Source of the DNA: Periplaneta americana
Lineage: Eukaryota > Arthropoda > Insecta > Blattodea > Blattidae
Reading direction: 5' to 3'
Length of the DNA: 64,000 nt
NCBI RefSeq assembly: GCF_040183065.1
Contig: NC_091120.1
Coordinates: forward strand, 14,215,208 to 14,279,207
Position 1 is the first letter of the stretch. Every line of letters starts with the position of its first letter. The position numbers and the translations under genes are program-made. Positions 60,501-64,000 of this stretch are shown here, in pieces. The notes beneath the pieces were generated by a model. That model was given only the letters and a program-made list of their open reading frames with translations. It ran no database searches and had not been told where the DNA came from.

Positions 60501-62964
60501 TCGTTCTGAGGAGAATGTGGCAATTGTGTAGGAAATGTTCAATTGTAGCCCGACTAAATCAACACATCAGGCAGCTCATGAAAGCAGACTCACAAGGTAT
60601 GCGGTACGTCAGATGTTGCAGAAAGATTTTAATTACTGCCCATGGAAACCGCATTATGTACAGAAGACTGCGATTGGAGAGTGGGGATTGATGCTGGGTT
60701 GGCACGAGGATTGTCCTCAACTGTTTGAAAATATCCTCTGTAGTGAGGAGGCTGTATTTCATGTGGTTTCATCAATCGACACAATTGCCATTATTGAGCG
60801 ACACAAGATTCCAAATGATAGTGGAGAAGATGCAGTCTCGTCCAAAAGTAGTAGTAGTAGGTTTATTTTGCCTGGCAGAGTTAAGGCCATGAGGCCTTCT
60901 CTTCCACTCAACCAGGTTTCAATAATATACATGAAATACAAAATTAGATTACAAAACAACACAAAAGAAAATACCTTAGAAATTACAAAAAATATAGTAG
61001 AAAATTACAATAGTCAAGATCAGTTACATAATATAAAATTACAAATAGTCAAGATCGGTTACATAATATATAAAATAAAGTAGAAAATTACACATAATCA
61101 AAATCGGTTACATAACATAAGGGGAATATACACACTCACACACACACACAATTTATAAGACCTAAAATGCTCGAGATAAATTCGACGATTAATTCACTTG
61201 AGATATATTATACAGTTTATTTTATTTTATTTTAGTAGGTTATTTTACGACGCTGTATCAACATCTAGGTTATTTAGCGTCTGAATGATATGAAGGTGAT
61301 AATGCCGGTGAAATGAGTCTGGGGTCCAGCACCGAAAGTTACCCAGCATTTGCTCATCTTGGGTTGAGGGAAAACCCCGGAAAAAACCTCAACCAGGTAA
61401 CTTGCCCCGACCGGGAATCGAACCCGGGCCACCTGGTTTCGCGGCCAGACGCGCTGACCGTTACTCCACAGGTGTGGACATTATACAGTTAATATACTAA
61501 TAGGAAAATACATGTGGGTTACAAGACATAAAATGTTGATTAGCAAAGTCGTACTAAATGGCATACAAATACAAATGATTAAGTAATACATCAAGATAAT
61601 AAAAAAAAAAGAAAAGAAAAAAAAAAAGAAGAGAGAGGAGAAAAAAATAACAACTTTGTCATTTAAGACTATTTAGAAACTTCTGCAAGAGTCTAGTTCT
61701 GTCCATTAAAAACATTTCTAAGTAGAGTGTACTTAAAAGATTTTAGACTCCGACTGCTCCTGATTTCCTGTGACAAGGAATTCCAGGAATGAGCTGTGTG
61801 TATTGTGAAGGAAGCAGAGCAGAGAGATGTTTGATGAAATGGAATTAATAGAACAAGGTTATGCTGTGAACGGATGTCACGGTTGTGGTGGGATGCTAAA
61901 AGTGTGAAGCGAGGAACTAGGTAAATAGGTGTGGAATTATTTAAAATCTGATACAGCAAACAGAGTGAATGAACTGAACGTCTCTCCCGTAAACGAAGCC
62001 AAGATAATTGAAAGAAATACTCGGAGACATGATCATAGCAACTGCTGTTAAAAATGAAACGGATACAAGCATTATGAACACGCTGAAGCCTCAATGACAA
62101 TTCAACACTGAGATCACTATACAAAACGTCGCAATAGTCAAAGTAAGGCATCACCAGGGTCTGTGACCGTGTGGTGTGAAATGACAGCCACAGATATCAT
62201 TGAGTCATAAATCCTATGTGATACCATGAACGCAGAACACTACCATGAGTGCTTGAAGATTACGTTTGGTCCATGGTATCTGGATGGGAAAACATCAACA
62301 TTATCTTCATCCAGGACATTGGCTGGGGCAACACGGAATGAATTGCTTGCAAGAAATCCTGACCTGACACTCTGTGATTTTCTTTTTATTGGGCTGGGCA
62401 AAAGATAATATGTACTCGCCTATTGGAAGAATTGGAAGCACGGTTTTGGAGCATTATCACCAATGTTCCACCCAACTTCCTCCAGAAGACTGTAGATTCC
62501 ATTTCCAGTCACTTGAGAAAATTGGTTGATCCCACAGGTTTCTACATTGAATTTTGAGGTGTGCATCTGTATTCCCATTCAGTAATATACACATAAAATT
62601 AATTTCAATAAATTAGCATTGTAAATGTAGATTTTATAAGCGTTTTTAATAGCTAGTTACTTTCCACTAACGCTATATAATTATCACCATTTATTTAATT
62701 AGAGGGAATATTAATTACCATATTTTCTCGAATACATGTGCCTTCAAATAAGCCACACACCACACTTTTGAAAGACGGGAAATAAAACAAACAGAAATTA
62801 TAAAAACGCTCAGTCACTTATCGTATTTATTTGGTAATGGCATTTATATATAAGATTTCTTTTCTTTTCCAGGTCCAGAAAAATTCGAAGGTGTATAGAC
62901 GGTTGTCTGAAGTATTGGGATTAAGTGACGAATCTATGGTTCTTAGCGTTTTTATTAGAAAAAT
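17833..62964 (+). CDS. XPO7: exportin-7 (RanBP16), first 12 coding exons; 3' part beyond the window
   Basis: The product is a Ran-GTP-dependent nuclear transport receptor of the importin-beta superfamily. It moves cargo between nucleus and cytoplasm and is built of HEAT repeats. Coding exons: 17833-17847, 18465-18705, 27779-27945, 43944-44168, 47724-47924, 48756-48875, 50198-50344, 52418-52590, 53925-54118, 58529-58634, 59721-59838, 62873-62964. Every junction is GT-AG and the phases agree, giving 599 codons plus two bases with no stop. The protein starts [20 protein letters not shown]. It contains the importin-beta N-terminal region (about residues 30-95) and blocks such as [15 protein letters not shown] and [20 protein letters not shown] that match the remembered vertebrate protein closely. 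The vertebrate protein is about 1,087 residues, so roughly 55% is present. About 96% of the span is intron, up to 16 kb, mostly of transposon origin. Confidence 0.95.
18465..18705 (+). CDS. XPO7: XPO7 coding exon 2 (residues 6-85, first base of 86)
   Basis: Acceptor TTTTACAG, donor GTAAGT. It encodes [40 protein letters not shown] and [13 protein letters not shown], the first HEAT helices and the start of the importin-beta N-terminal domain that contacts Ran. It ends after the first base of an Arg codon. Confidence 0.95.
18706..20009. other. start of intron 2, unannotated
   Basis: No named repeat. AAGTGACATGAGGCCGA occurs twice (19084-19100 and 19142-19158), a short local duplication of unknown meaning. 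Confidence 0.4.
20010..20475 (+). pseudogene. non-LTR retrotransposon C-terminal fragment (LINE-F copy 1)
   Basis: Translation gives [19 protein letters not shown], then [19 protein letters not shown] and [19 protein letters not shown], with [20 protein letters not shown] near the end. This is the C-terminal region found after the reverse transcriptase in some insect LINEs. Indels and a stop inside the final NLAQDRDQ block show it is dead. It ends with AAGTAAGTAA, probably the element's tail. A second copy with the same layout is at 54310-54790. Confidence 0.75.
20590..20665 (+). mobile_element. tRNA-like SINE fragment (family G)
   Basis: GTCCTGGGTTCGATCCCCCG is a clear box B. It is followed by GTGCCGGAGCAAATTTTTCTCC, which resembles the junction of head and body in the other SINEs here. 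The box A half is not recognisable. Confidence 0.45.
21303..22274 (-). mobile_element. non-autonomous Helitron (972 bp)
   Basis: Read on the minus strand it starts TCTATACTAATAATAAATCT at 22274. It ends with a hairpin-like region GTAGAGCGCATGGGTACGG followed by CTAG at 21306-21303. The flanking bases are A on the 5' side and T on the 3' side, so it sits in an AT dinucleotide with no target-site duplication, the rule for Helitrons. There is no Rep/helicase open frame. A second copy begins at 63390 on the + strand and shares the sequence almost to the window end. Confidence 0.85.
22300..22572 (-). mobile_element. tRNA-derived SINE, family F (most complete copy)
   Basis: The minus-strand head contains GACCTGGGTTCGATCGCC (box B). 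The body follows with GAGAGCTCTGGTTCCCCTATG and GGCATCCC, then GTGCACCCTGGGCAATGAC and TTGTCTACACAATTGGCTTC. Fragments of the same series occur at 3905-4070 and 56490-56580. Confidence 0.55.
22575..24041. other. intron 2 stretch with fragments only
   Basis: It holds a LINE-C type 3' tail fragment at 23128-23176 (GACCTTAACTCTGCCAGAATAAATAAG) and a SINE family D tail at about 23775-23860 (GTGCCGAGGTCATGAAAGCA then CCCTACCTCCAT). I see nothing else. Confidence 0.5.
24054..24935 (+). mobile_element. multimeric tRNA-like SINE cluster, family B, one inverted plus two direct units
   Basis: Three tRNA-like heads occur: minus at 24091-24158, plus at about 24387-24452 and about 24768-24834. The two direct heads are 382 bp apart. 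Each head has TGGCTTAGTGGATAAAGC (box A), an anticodon-like arm CAGC-ACGTAGA-GCTG (reads GTA) and GGGTTCAAATCCC (box B). The body carries GGCGGCCACTAGAGGGAACC and CATGGAAATATCATATG. The inverted unit and the first direct unit make 163-bp arms (24053-24215 and 24328-24490). The whole cluster is bounded by TGATGTTGAAAT at 24042-24053 and 24936-24947, a 12-bp target-site duplication. Confidence 0.85.
25095..25650 (+). pseudogene. non-LTR retrotransposon C-terminal fragment (LINE-D copy 1, RTE-like)
   Basis: Translation with stops gives [55 protein letters not shown] and [20 protein letters not shown], the C-terminal half of a LINE reverse transcriptase. The end GAATGAATGAAT is a simple tail. Two minus-strand relatives are at 45836-46440 and 56785-58350. 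Confidence 0.75.
25704..26029 (+). mobile_element. MITE-like element, Tc1/mariner-type ends, copy 2
   Basis: The left end CAGTCTTAGACAAAAAG..ATGACC is mirrored at the right end, read inverted as AGCCTTAGACATAAAAAATG. A TA dinucleotide lies next to both ends. It shares internal sequence with 13488-13932 and has no coding capacity. Confidence 0.55.
26030..26400 (+). pseudogene. LINE C-terminal fragment (unclassified)
   Basis: The frame reads [20 protein letters not shown] then [16 protein letters not shown], followed by a GRGRPRVE-like stretch broken by stops. That order (NELRWF..V.R, then GRPR) is typical of the tail of LINE reverse transcriptase proteins. The copy is decayed. Confidence 0.5.
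26405..27155 (+). repeat. G/T-rich minisatellite, about 750 bp
   Basis: Irregular units are built from GTGGGTGTGTATGGGGGTG, GGGTGCGTGTGTTGGGGTG and GGGGATGGGTGCGTGTG. The + strand is almost free of C and A, so long open frames appear in several phases on both strands. Their low-complexity translations (His/Pro/Thr or Gly/Val/Cys) are artefacts, not genes. Many GGG-GGGG tracts at short spacing could form G-quadruplexes. Confidence 0.9.
27779..27945 (+). CDS. XPO7: XPO7 coding exon 3 (end of residue 86 to 141)
   Basis: A long pyrimidine tract and TTCAG acceptor precede it, and the donor is GTAAGT. It encodes [20 protein letters not shown] and [20 protein letters not shown], joined to exon 2 through a split Arg codon (C|GT). 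Confidence 0.95.
28700..30007. mobile_element. DNA-transposon-like element with inverted ends (about 1.3 kb)
   Basis: The left end GTATATACAGTCACGAAGCTC is mirrored at the right end, read inverted as GTATATATAGTCGCGAAGCTT. No transposase motif was found inside. The ends and a TATA-rich junction suggest a non-autonomous DNA element. The superfamily is uncertain. Confidence 0.5.
30008..31743. other. intron 3 stretch, mostly unannotated
   Basis: A minus-strand coding-like patch is seen at about 30110-30330 (see findings). The remainder shows no supported repeat or gene. Confidence 0.4.
31744..33168. mobile_element. foldback element carrying inverted Tc1/mariner-type transposase fragments
   Basis: The left arm (31744-31799 and 32456 to about 32757) and the right arm (about 32876-33168) are inverted copies. 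Shared words include GTGTTCACA..GGTTTCAAACCATT, TTTCTGTATTTTTTAAT, CCAAGTTTGGTGTACATCACT and TCACATACCCCCAATAGAAG. Read toward the arm ends, both encode a decayed Tc1/mariner transposase C terminus. In the right arm this reads [20 protein letters not shown], after the DDE-type region. A palindromic MITE (31800-32453) is inserted in the left arm and is absent from the right. Confidence 0.6.
31800..32453 (+). mobile_element. palindrome-bearing MITE, copy 1
   Basis: It begins TAGTACATTATGCAACGAGC and ends GGCATGGTCGAGCATAAA. Near the start lies a 98-nt near-palindrome (31818-31915) centred on ATGAAACGAG..GTTTCAT. TTTTTATGCTCGACCAT (about 31929) and ATGGTCGAGCATAAA at the far end are inverted copies. 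It interrupts the foldback element's left arm. Confidence 0.65.
33169..33873. other. unannotated intron 3 stretch
   Basis: I see no supported feature. Confidence 0.4.
33874..34474 (+). mobile_element. palindrome-bearing MITE, copy 2
   Basis: Same start (TAGTACATTATGCAACGAGC) and end (CATGGTCGAGCATAAA) as copy 1, in the same orientation 2.07 kb away. Its 98-nt palindrome is at 33892-33989 and is nearly perfect (GCCTATAATGG at one end, CCATTATAGGC at the other). It is about 50 bp shorter than copy 1 because of an internal deletion. Confidence 0.65.
34957..35586. mobile_element. MITE with TAA target site (PIF/Harbinger-like), 630 bp
   Basis: Left AGGTAAGCGTTCACTCTATC and right, read inverted, AGGTAAGTGTTCACTACATC form long terminal inverted repeats (continuing CGTATCGCAC). 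TAA occurs immediately outside both ends (34954-34956 and 35587-35589). A 3-bp TAA duplication fits PIF/Harbinger. There is no open frame of note. Confidence 0.65.
36280..36914 (-). mobile_element. pogo/Tigger-like DNA transposon remnant
   Basis: The ends CTGTATTTGTCGGTTTATAA and, inverted, CCATATTTGTCAGTGTATAT form terminal inverted repeats next to TA. The internal minus-strand coding remnant supports the assignment. Confidence 0.65.
36396..36800 (-). pseudogene. pogo-like (DDE_1) transposase C-terminal fragment
   Basis: The minus-strand translation reads [20 protein letters not shown] and then [18 protein letters not shown]. This matches the pogo/jerky transposase block PGGxTxxLQPLDVxxNKPFK near the third catalytic residue. 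An acidic tail ([20 protein letters not shown]) follows, as is usual in Tigger/pogo proteins. Stops interrupt it and the N-terminal DNA-binding domain and most of the catalytic core are missing. Confidence 0.75.
36915..40124. other. unannotated AT-rich part of intron 3 (about 3.2 kb)
   Basis: I found no motif-bearing frame, inverted-end element or tandem repeat. This is the longest featureless stretch in the window. Confidence 0.45.
40125..40250 (+). repeat. dispersed repeat H, copy 1
   Basis: GGTTTGAACCTCAAGTGACA, ACCAATAAGGCAGCACTCATG, then GGGATAGAGTGGCCAGTTCC and a C-rich run. The same series lies at about 51035-51155 on the same strand. The family is not recognised. Confidence 0.6.
40251..42352. 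other. unannotated AT-rich part of intron 3 (about 2.1 kb)
   Basis: Only simple A/T runs (such as TTTATTTATTTATT near 40829-40845) are apparent. Confidence 0.45.
42353..42510 (+). repeat. compound ATT/AGT microsatellite
   Basis: (ATT)n at 42353-42399 runs into (AGT)n to 42429. A 34-bp spacer follows, then (ATT)n at 42464-42510. Open frames through it are artefacts. Confidence 0.95.
42560..43215 (+). pseudogene. hAT transposase pseudogene (ZBED5/GTF2IRD2-like type), internally deleted
   Basis: Fragments appear in transposase order. The N-terminal block [20 protein letters not shown] (42644-42703) is typical of the region after the BED finger. It is followed by [21 protein letters not shown] and [13 protein letters not shown]. 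The C-terminal block [20 protein letters not shown] then [15 protein letters not shown] corresponds to the hAT dimerisation domain. The catalytic centre between the first two blocks is missing and there are stops. No clear terminal repeats were found. Confidence 0.75.
43944..44168 (+). CDS. XPO7: XPO7 coding exon 4 (residues 142-216)
   Basis: Acceptor ACTTGAAG, donor GTATAG. It encodes [20 protein letters not shown] and [13 protein letters not shown], ending with SLNFNDEGQ. The acceptor has a weak pyrimidine tract. The chosen boundary keeps phase with exon 3 and matches the conserved SVE-C-IGV sequence. Confidence 0.93.
44490..45619 (+). mobile_element. multimeric tRNA-like SINE cluster, family B, one inverted (truncated) plus three direct units
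   Basis: Heads: minus and truncated at 44588-44648, then plus at 44751-44818, 45134-45201 and 45516-45583. Direct spacing is 383 and 382 bp. ATCTTATTTTA lies at 44479-44489 and again at 45620-45630, an 11-bp target-site duplication around the entire 1.13-kb cluster. The inverted unit breaks off in its head (after ATCCACTAAGC) and switches directly into body sequence in the other orientation. The last unit ends inside the body, at TTTCATCGT. Confidence 0.85.
45836..46440 (-). pseudogene. non-LTR retrotransposon C-terminal fragment (LINE-D copy 2)
   Basis: The minus strand reads [57 protein letters not shown] and [11 protein letters not shown]. This is the C terminus after the reverse transcriptase in the LINE-D family. 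The 3' part towards 45836 ends in a CATTCATTCAT tail. Frameshifts interrupt the upstream reverse transcriptase part. Confidence 0.75.
46441..47723. other. unannotated part of intron 4
   Basis: A short ATATG-type microsatellite lies at about 46617-46681. The pyrimidine-rich stretch at 46740-47100 gives several open frames without any family motif. Confidence 0.45.
47724..47924 (+). CDS. XPO7: XPO7 coding exon 5 (residues 217-283)
   Basis: Acceptor TTTTCAG, donor GTAAGT, phase 0 at both ends. It encodes [20 protein letters not shown] and then the strongly conserved [20 protein letters not shown], ending [12 protein letters not shown]. Confidence 0.97.
48031..48448. mobile_element. foldback MITE occupying half of intron 5 (about 418 bp)
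   Basis: The left end CTATAGTCGTGCCGCTGTTA (then TTTCCGGC) is mirrored at the right end, read inverted as CTATAGTCCCGTCGCTCTTA (then TTTCCGGC). The interior is also inverted: CGAGGAATCTATTTGCCGC against GCGGCAAATAACGTCCTCG, and GTTCGCCATTTTTG against CAAAATGGCGGGC. There is no coding capacity. Palindromic CTATAG at both tips makes the exact target site ambiguous. Confidence 0.7.
48756..48875 (+). CDS. XPO7: XPO7 coding exon 6 (residues 284-323)
   Basis: Acceptor TTTCAG, donor GTAAAA. It encodes [20 protein letters not shown] then [20 protein letters not shown], phase 0 at both ends. Confidence 0.95.
48940..49175 (+). mobile_element. tRNA-derived SINE, family D copy 3 (diverged)
   Basis: A decayed head (CTGTCAGTAGAGTGAGAGTAC, then GGGCCTCGGTTCAGTTTTGGG) is followed by the family D body GGCAGGATTTTTTGCCTTGCC and AGGGTTCACTCATTCTCTTA. 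It is less intact than the copy at 4289. Confidence 0.6.
49186..49714. other. unannotated part of intron 6
   Basis: No supported feature except a run of ten or more C near 49645-49658. Confidence 0.4.
49715..49885 (+). pseudogene. LINE C-terminal fragment with GAA tail (LINE-G)
   Basis: [11 protein letters not shown] in one phase and [20 protein letters not shown] with SRWRDTLD in another resemble the extreme C terminus of an insect LINE. A (GAA)n run follows at about 49857-49875. Confidence 0.5.
50198..50344 (+). CDS. XPO7: XPO7 coding exon 7 (residues 324-372)
   Basis: Acceptor TATTTCAG, donor GTGTGT. It encodes [20 protein letters not shown] and [20 protein letters not shown], ending TVQSLQ. 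The donor is weaker than most in the gene. A SINE dimer starts 43 bp downstream. Confidence 0.96.
50388..50912 (-). mobile_element. tRNA-like SINE family A, tandem dimer (diverged subfamily)
   Basis: Two heads lie on the minus strand at 50412-50487 (76 nt) and 50705-50779, 292 bp apart. Both differ from the copies at 1.2 kb and 57 kb in the anticodon-arm region (AGAGCATTCGTGCTC type). Both bodies carry TGTGACTTGAATTGTGG and TCTGTTAAC. A target-site duplication was not evident. Confidence 0.75.
51035..51155 (+). repeat. dispersed repeat H, copy 2
   Basis: GGTTGGAACCTCATAGGGGA, ACCAATAAGGTATCACTCATG, then TGGGATCAGGGGCCAGTTCC and a run of C. It is a direct copy of 40125-40250. An ATT microsatellite follows at about 51167-51183. 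Confidence 0.6.
51184..52417. other. unannotated part of intron 7
   Basis: No recognised element. ATGCTAGGGACA..GATAAAATT is tandemly repeated at about 52100-52150. Confidence 0.4.
52418..52590 (+). CDS. XPO7: XPO7 coding exon 8 (residues 373-429, first two bases of 430)
   Basis: Acceptor GTTACAG, donor GTACTG. It encodes [20 protein letters not shown] and [20 protein letters not shown], ending RLESVAVVV and AG of a split Arg codon. Confidence 0.95.
52960..53460 (+). pseudogene. LINE reverse transcriptase fragment (LINE-H)
   Basis: Broken translation gives [20 protein letters not shown] (reverse transcriptase motif with the first catalytic aspartate), [11 protein letters not shown] and [14 protein letters not shown] (the catalytic ADD box). 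It ends with [16 protein letters not shown]. Stops and shifts separate the blocks, so this is an old relic inside intron 8. Confidence 0.7.
53500..53660 (+). repeat. local tandem duplication in intron 8
   Basis: GTCTGCAAATCTGATTGGTTG with TTCAGTG recurs about 73 bp later as GTTTGCAAATCTGATTGGGTTG with TTCAGTG. A tRNA-like word GGTTCTGGGTTCATATTC at about 53504 suggests a SINE origin, but this is weak. Confidence 0.4.
53925..54118 (+). CDS. XPO7: XPO7 coding exon 9 (end of residue 430 to first base of 495)
   Basis: Acceptor TTATTCAG, donor GTATGT. It encodes [40 protein letters not shown] and then [10 protein letters not shown]. Split codons on both sides match the neighbouring exons. Confidence 0.96.
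54310..54790 (+). pseudogene. non-LTR retrotransposon C-terminal fragment (LINE-F copy 2)
   Basis: It reads [52 protein letters not shown] and [20 protein letters not shown], then a frame change into a block that ends NLRVP and a stop. It is better preserved than 20010-20475. The 133-residue open frame inside is transposon-derived, not a host gene. Confidence 0.75.
54791..56489. other. unannotated part of intron 9
   Basis: No supported element. A weak transposase-like run on the minus strand near 55780-55850 is listed under rejected items. Confidence 0.4.
56490..56580 (+). mobile_element. SINE family F fragment
   Basis: GGGTACTCTGGTTCCCCTGTG and ATATCCCAACAATTCACCA correspond to the middle of family F (compare 22300-22572). 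Confidence 0.4.
56785..58350 (-). pseudogene. non-LTR retrotransposon fragment (LINE-D copy 3), interrupted by a SINE pair
   Basis: The minus strand from 58350 reads a broken reverse transcriptase ([11 protein letters not shown] near 58320). After the insert at 57041-57565 it continues as [20 protein letters not shown] and [16 protein letters not shown]. The 3' part ends with CATTCATTCGTTCAT near 56780-56795. Excising the insert joins the two halves in the same order as LINE-D copy 2. Confidence 0.75.
57041..57565. mobile_element. inverted pair of tRNA-like SINEs, family A, with target-site duplication
   Basis: Arms of 214 bp (57041-57254 and 57308-57521) are inverted copies with roughly 95% identity by eye. 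A 53-nt spacer separates them. Heads lie at 57065-57140 (minus) and 57422-57497 (plus), each 76 nt, with GTTCCCGGGTAGCTCAGTTG and GGGATCGATACCCGGCCCC. ATATTCAGCAT (57030-57040) and ATATGCAGCAT (57566-57576) form an 11-bp duplication with one mismatch. The target is LINE-D copy 3. Transcription across it in XPO7 intron 9 would give a long hairpin RNA. Confidence 0.85.
58529..58634 (+). CDS. XPO7: XPO7 coding exon 10 (end of residue 495 to first two bases of 530)
   Basis: Acceptor CTGTTCAG, donor GTGAAT. It encodes [20 protein letters not shown] and [12 protein letters not shown], ending with AG of a split Arg codon. Confidence 0.96.
58635..59720. other. intron 10, unannotated
   Basis: I see no transposon or repeat with support. 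This is one of the few introns without a recognisable insertion. Confidence 0.45.
59721..59838 (+). CDS. XPO7: XPO7 coding exon 11 (end of residue 530 to 569)
   Basis: Acceptor CCTTGCAG, donor GTTAGA. It encodes [20 protein letters not shown] and [19 protein letters not shown]. Confidence 0.96.
60850..62157 (-). pseudogene. 5'-truncated non-LTR retrotransposon (LINE-C) inserted in the transposase
   Basis: Minus-strand frame 62154-61693 (153 codons) begins inside the reverse transcriptase thumb. It contains [35 protein letters not shown] and [20 protein letters not shown], the typical C terminus of Jockey/CR1-type LINEs, ending in a stop. The 3' untranslated part runs to 60850. It holds the conserved 3' end word (GGCCATGAGGCCTTCTC on the + strand) also found at 11018 and 23128, and finishes with a TAG repeat. 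A SINE is inserted at 61218-61479. Confidence 0.8.
61218..61479 (-). mobile_element. tRNA-derived SINE (Talua-like), family C, with perfect target-site duplication
   Basis: The minus-strand head reads CCTGTGGAGTAACGGTCAGC (box-A region), GCGAAACCAGGTGGCCCGGG and TTCGATTCCCGGTCGGGGC (box B). A body of about 170 bp (GAGGTTTTTTCCGGGGTTTT, CATTTCACCGGCATTATCAC) and a TAAAATAAAATAAA tail follow. ATTATACAGTT at 61207-61217 and 61480-61490 is a perfect 11-bp target-site duplication. I recall this head from termite and cockroach SINEs. The name is from memory. Confidence 0.85.
62873..62964 (+). CDS. XPO7: XPO7 coding exon 12 (residues 570-599, first two bases of 600)
   Basis: Acceptor CTTTTCCAG, donor GTAAGA. 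It encodes [20 protein letters not shown] then [10 protein letters not shown]. The remembered vertebrate protein has GK where this has RK. Exon 13 onward lies outside the window. Confidence 0.95.
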
Positions 62965-63389
62965 GTAAGAATAATTTGTTTACTTCCTAACATTTGAATT
63001 TTTTTTTGTAACGTTTTCCAGTAGAATTATCACTCATAATGCTAGAATTACATCATTTTAAATATGTGTGACAAATGGAAGTTTATTTTTCAGTTTTATA
63101 ATTAGTAGATGTACAGATACGGAAATAAACTTTGGAGGTCCCTTATTGTATAAGTTTCGCTTACAACACACTCTGCAAGTGCAGTAAACAAGAGCCCCTG
63201 TATATATGCTACTTGTGAACAGTCGTGTGAAATTGTTGCCTACATACAGGTGGACTCCCATCACGACTCTCTCCAAATTGTAATTTCGTATCTATACATC
63301 ACTAGGTTTGTGTAGGTTCACATAAATGTCTGTTCTTATGTTTGTCTTTTAAGTGACAGTTCAGCAAAATAAACTATAGGCCTATATCA
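62965..63389. other. start of intron 12, unannotated
   Basis: No supported feature until the Helitron start at 63390. Confidence 0.45.
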
Positions 63390-64000
63390 TCTATACTAAT
63401 AATAAATCTGTAGCCGAAATTTTTCTGGTAATTTTCGATTTTACAAAAATAATTGGTCCTAACATATATAATTAACCACCCTGAAACCGAAAATCGCTTT
63501 TTGAAATTTTTGTTTGTCTGTCTGTCTGTCTGGATGTTTGTTACCTTTTCACGCGATAATGGCTGAACCGATTTATATGAAAATTGAAATATAAATTAAG
63601 TTCGTTGTAACTTAGATTTTAGGCTATATGACATTCAAAATACGTTATTTAAAAGGGGGATTATAAGGGGGCTTGAATTAAATAAATCGAAATATCTCGC
63701 TTATTATTGATTTTTGTGAAATATGTTACATAACAAAAGTTTCTTTAAACATTATTTCCGATAAGTTTTATTTCTTGCGATGTAATGAAATGAAAATGAC
63801 TATGTCTATAAGGGGCCTTGGACAACAATCGAAAGCTATGAAAGATAGCCTACAGAGAATGTTTCTGTGTTTGTATGAAGTAATATCGAAAGCTAAATTA
63901 ACCGAGTTGTATAATTAATTATTATTTCACCATTGGAAAGTGTAGTTTCTCTAGATGGACATAATGCTATAATGTTATTACAGTAACTTCTGAGTGCTCT
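63390..64000 (+). mobile_element. Helitron, 5' part, cut by the window edge
   Basis: It starts TCTATACTAATAATAAATCT after a host A, exactly like the minus-strand element at 21303-22274. It follows that element through CGATAATGGCTGAACCGATT, GGGGGCTTGAATTAAATAAA and GGGGCCTTGGACAACAATCG. By comparison about 0.3 kb should remain beyond the edge. Confidence 0.8.

Larger units (their letters stand above)
60270..62557 (+). pseudogene. Tc1/mariner-type transposase pseudogene, split by LINE-C
   Basis: The left piece shows a helix-turn-helix-type N region ([10 protein letters not shown], then [20 protein letters not shown] and [20 protein letters not shown]) and [15 protein letters not shown] before the insertion. 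The right piece resumes with [11 protein letters not shown]-like sequence at about 62163. It continues through [11 protein letters not shown], the region of the last catalytic acidic residue, and [20 protein letters not shown] to a stop at 62555-62557. Stops and frameshifts are present, for instance a stop after SEENVAIV. The gene is inactive. Confidence 0.75.
60132..62674 (+). mobile_element. Tc1/mariner-type DNA transposon with nested LINE and SINE
   Basis: The left end after TA (60130-60131) reads CAGTGTGGGTGGAAAGTAAC then TAGGTATTA. The right end read inverted is AGCGTTAGTGGAAAGTAACTAGCTATTA next to TA (62675-62676 region). TA at both flanks fits Tc1/mariner. Without the LINE (60850-62157) it is about 1.24 kb, the usual size of such elements. 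Confidence 0.75.

Overview
The window is eukaryotic, AT-rich and dominated by repeats, and it looks like part of a large insect genome. The strongest host signal is the 5' half of a conserved nuclear transport receptor gene, exportin-7 (XPO7/RanBP16), on the + strand. A SINE near 61.3 kb closely resembles the Talua-type SINEs that I associate with termites and cockroaches. Together with the very long introns and abundant tRNA-derived SINEs, this makes a blattodean (cockroach or termite) likely. That placement is inference.

Layout. Positions 1-17,640 hold no host gene I can recognise. They contain LINE, Penelope-like, hAT and SINE remnants, a 38/44-bp minisatellite (7.7-8.4 kb) and a 2.1-kb inverted duplication interrupted by a LINE. 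The XPO7 start codon lies at 17,833. Twelve coding exons (17,833-62,964) give about 599 contiguous codons with intact phases and GT-AG junctions. The rest of the gene lies beyond the right edge. Intron 2 (9.1 kb) and intron 3 (16.0 kb) hold most of the inserted material: two SINE-rich blocks, a G/T-rich minisatellite, a Helitron, a pogo-like element, foldback elements and MITEs. Introns 4-12 hold further SINE clusters, decayed LINEs, a MITE, a Tc1/mariner-like transposon and the start of a second Helitron at the right edge.

The most notable architecture is multimeric tRNA-like SINE insertion. Family B has a 382-bp period and forms two clusters (24.05-24.94 kb and 44.49-45.62 kb). Each starts with an inverted unit, continues with direct units, and is bounded as a whole by an 11-12 bp target-site duplication. 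Family A has a 290-bp period and forms a tandem cluster (1.17-1.53 kb, with duplication), a second tandem dimer just after XPO7 exon 7, and a 214-bp-armed inverted pair (57.04-57.57 kb) inserted in a LINE. A three-level nest (SINE in LINE in mariner-like element) sits in intron 11.

No tRNA, rRNA, CRISPR or bacterial-type operon is present. All assignments come from reading the sequence and remembered family motifs. No database search was run.
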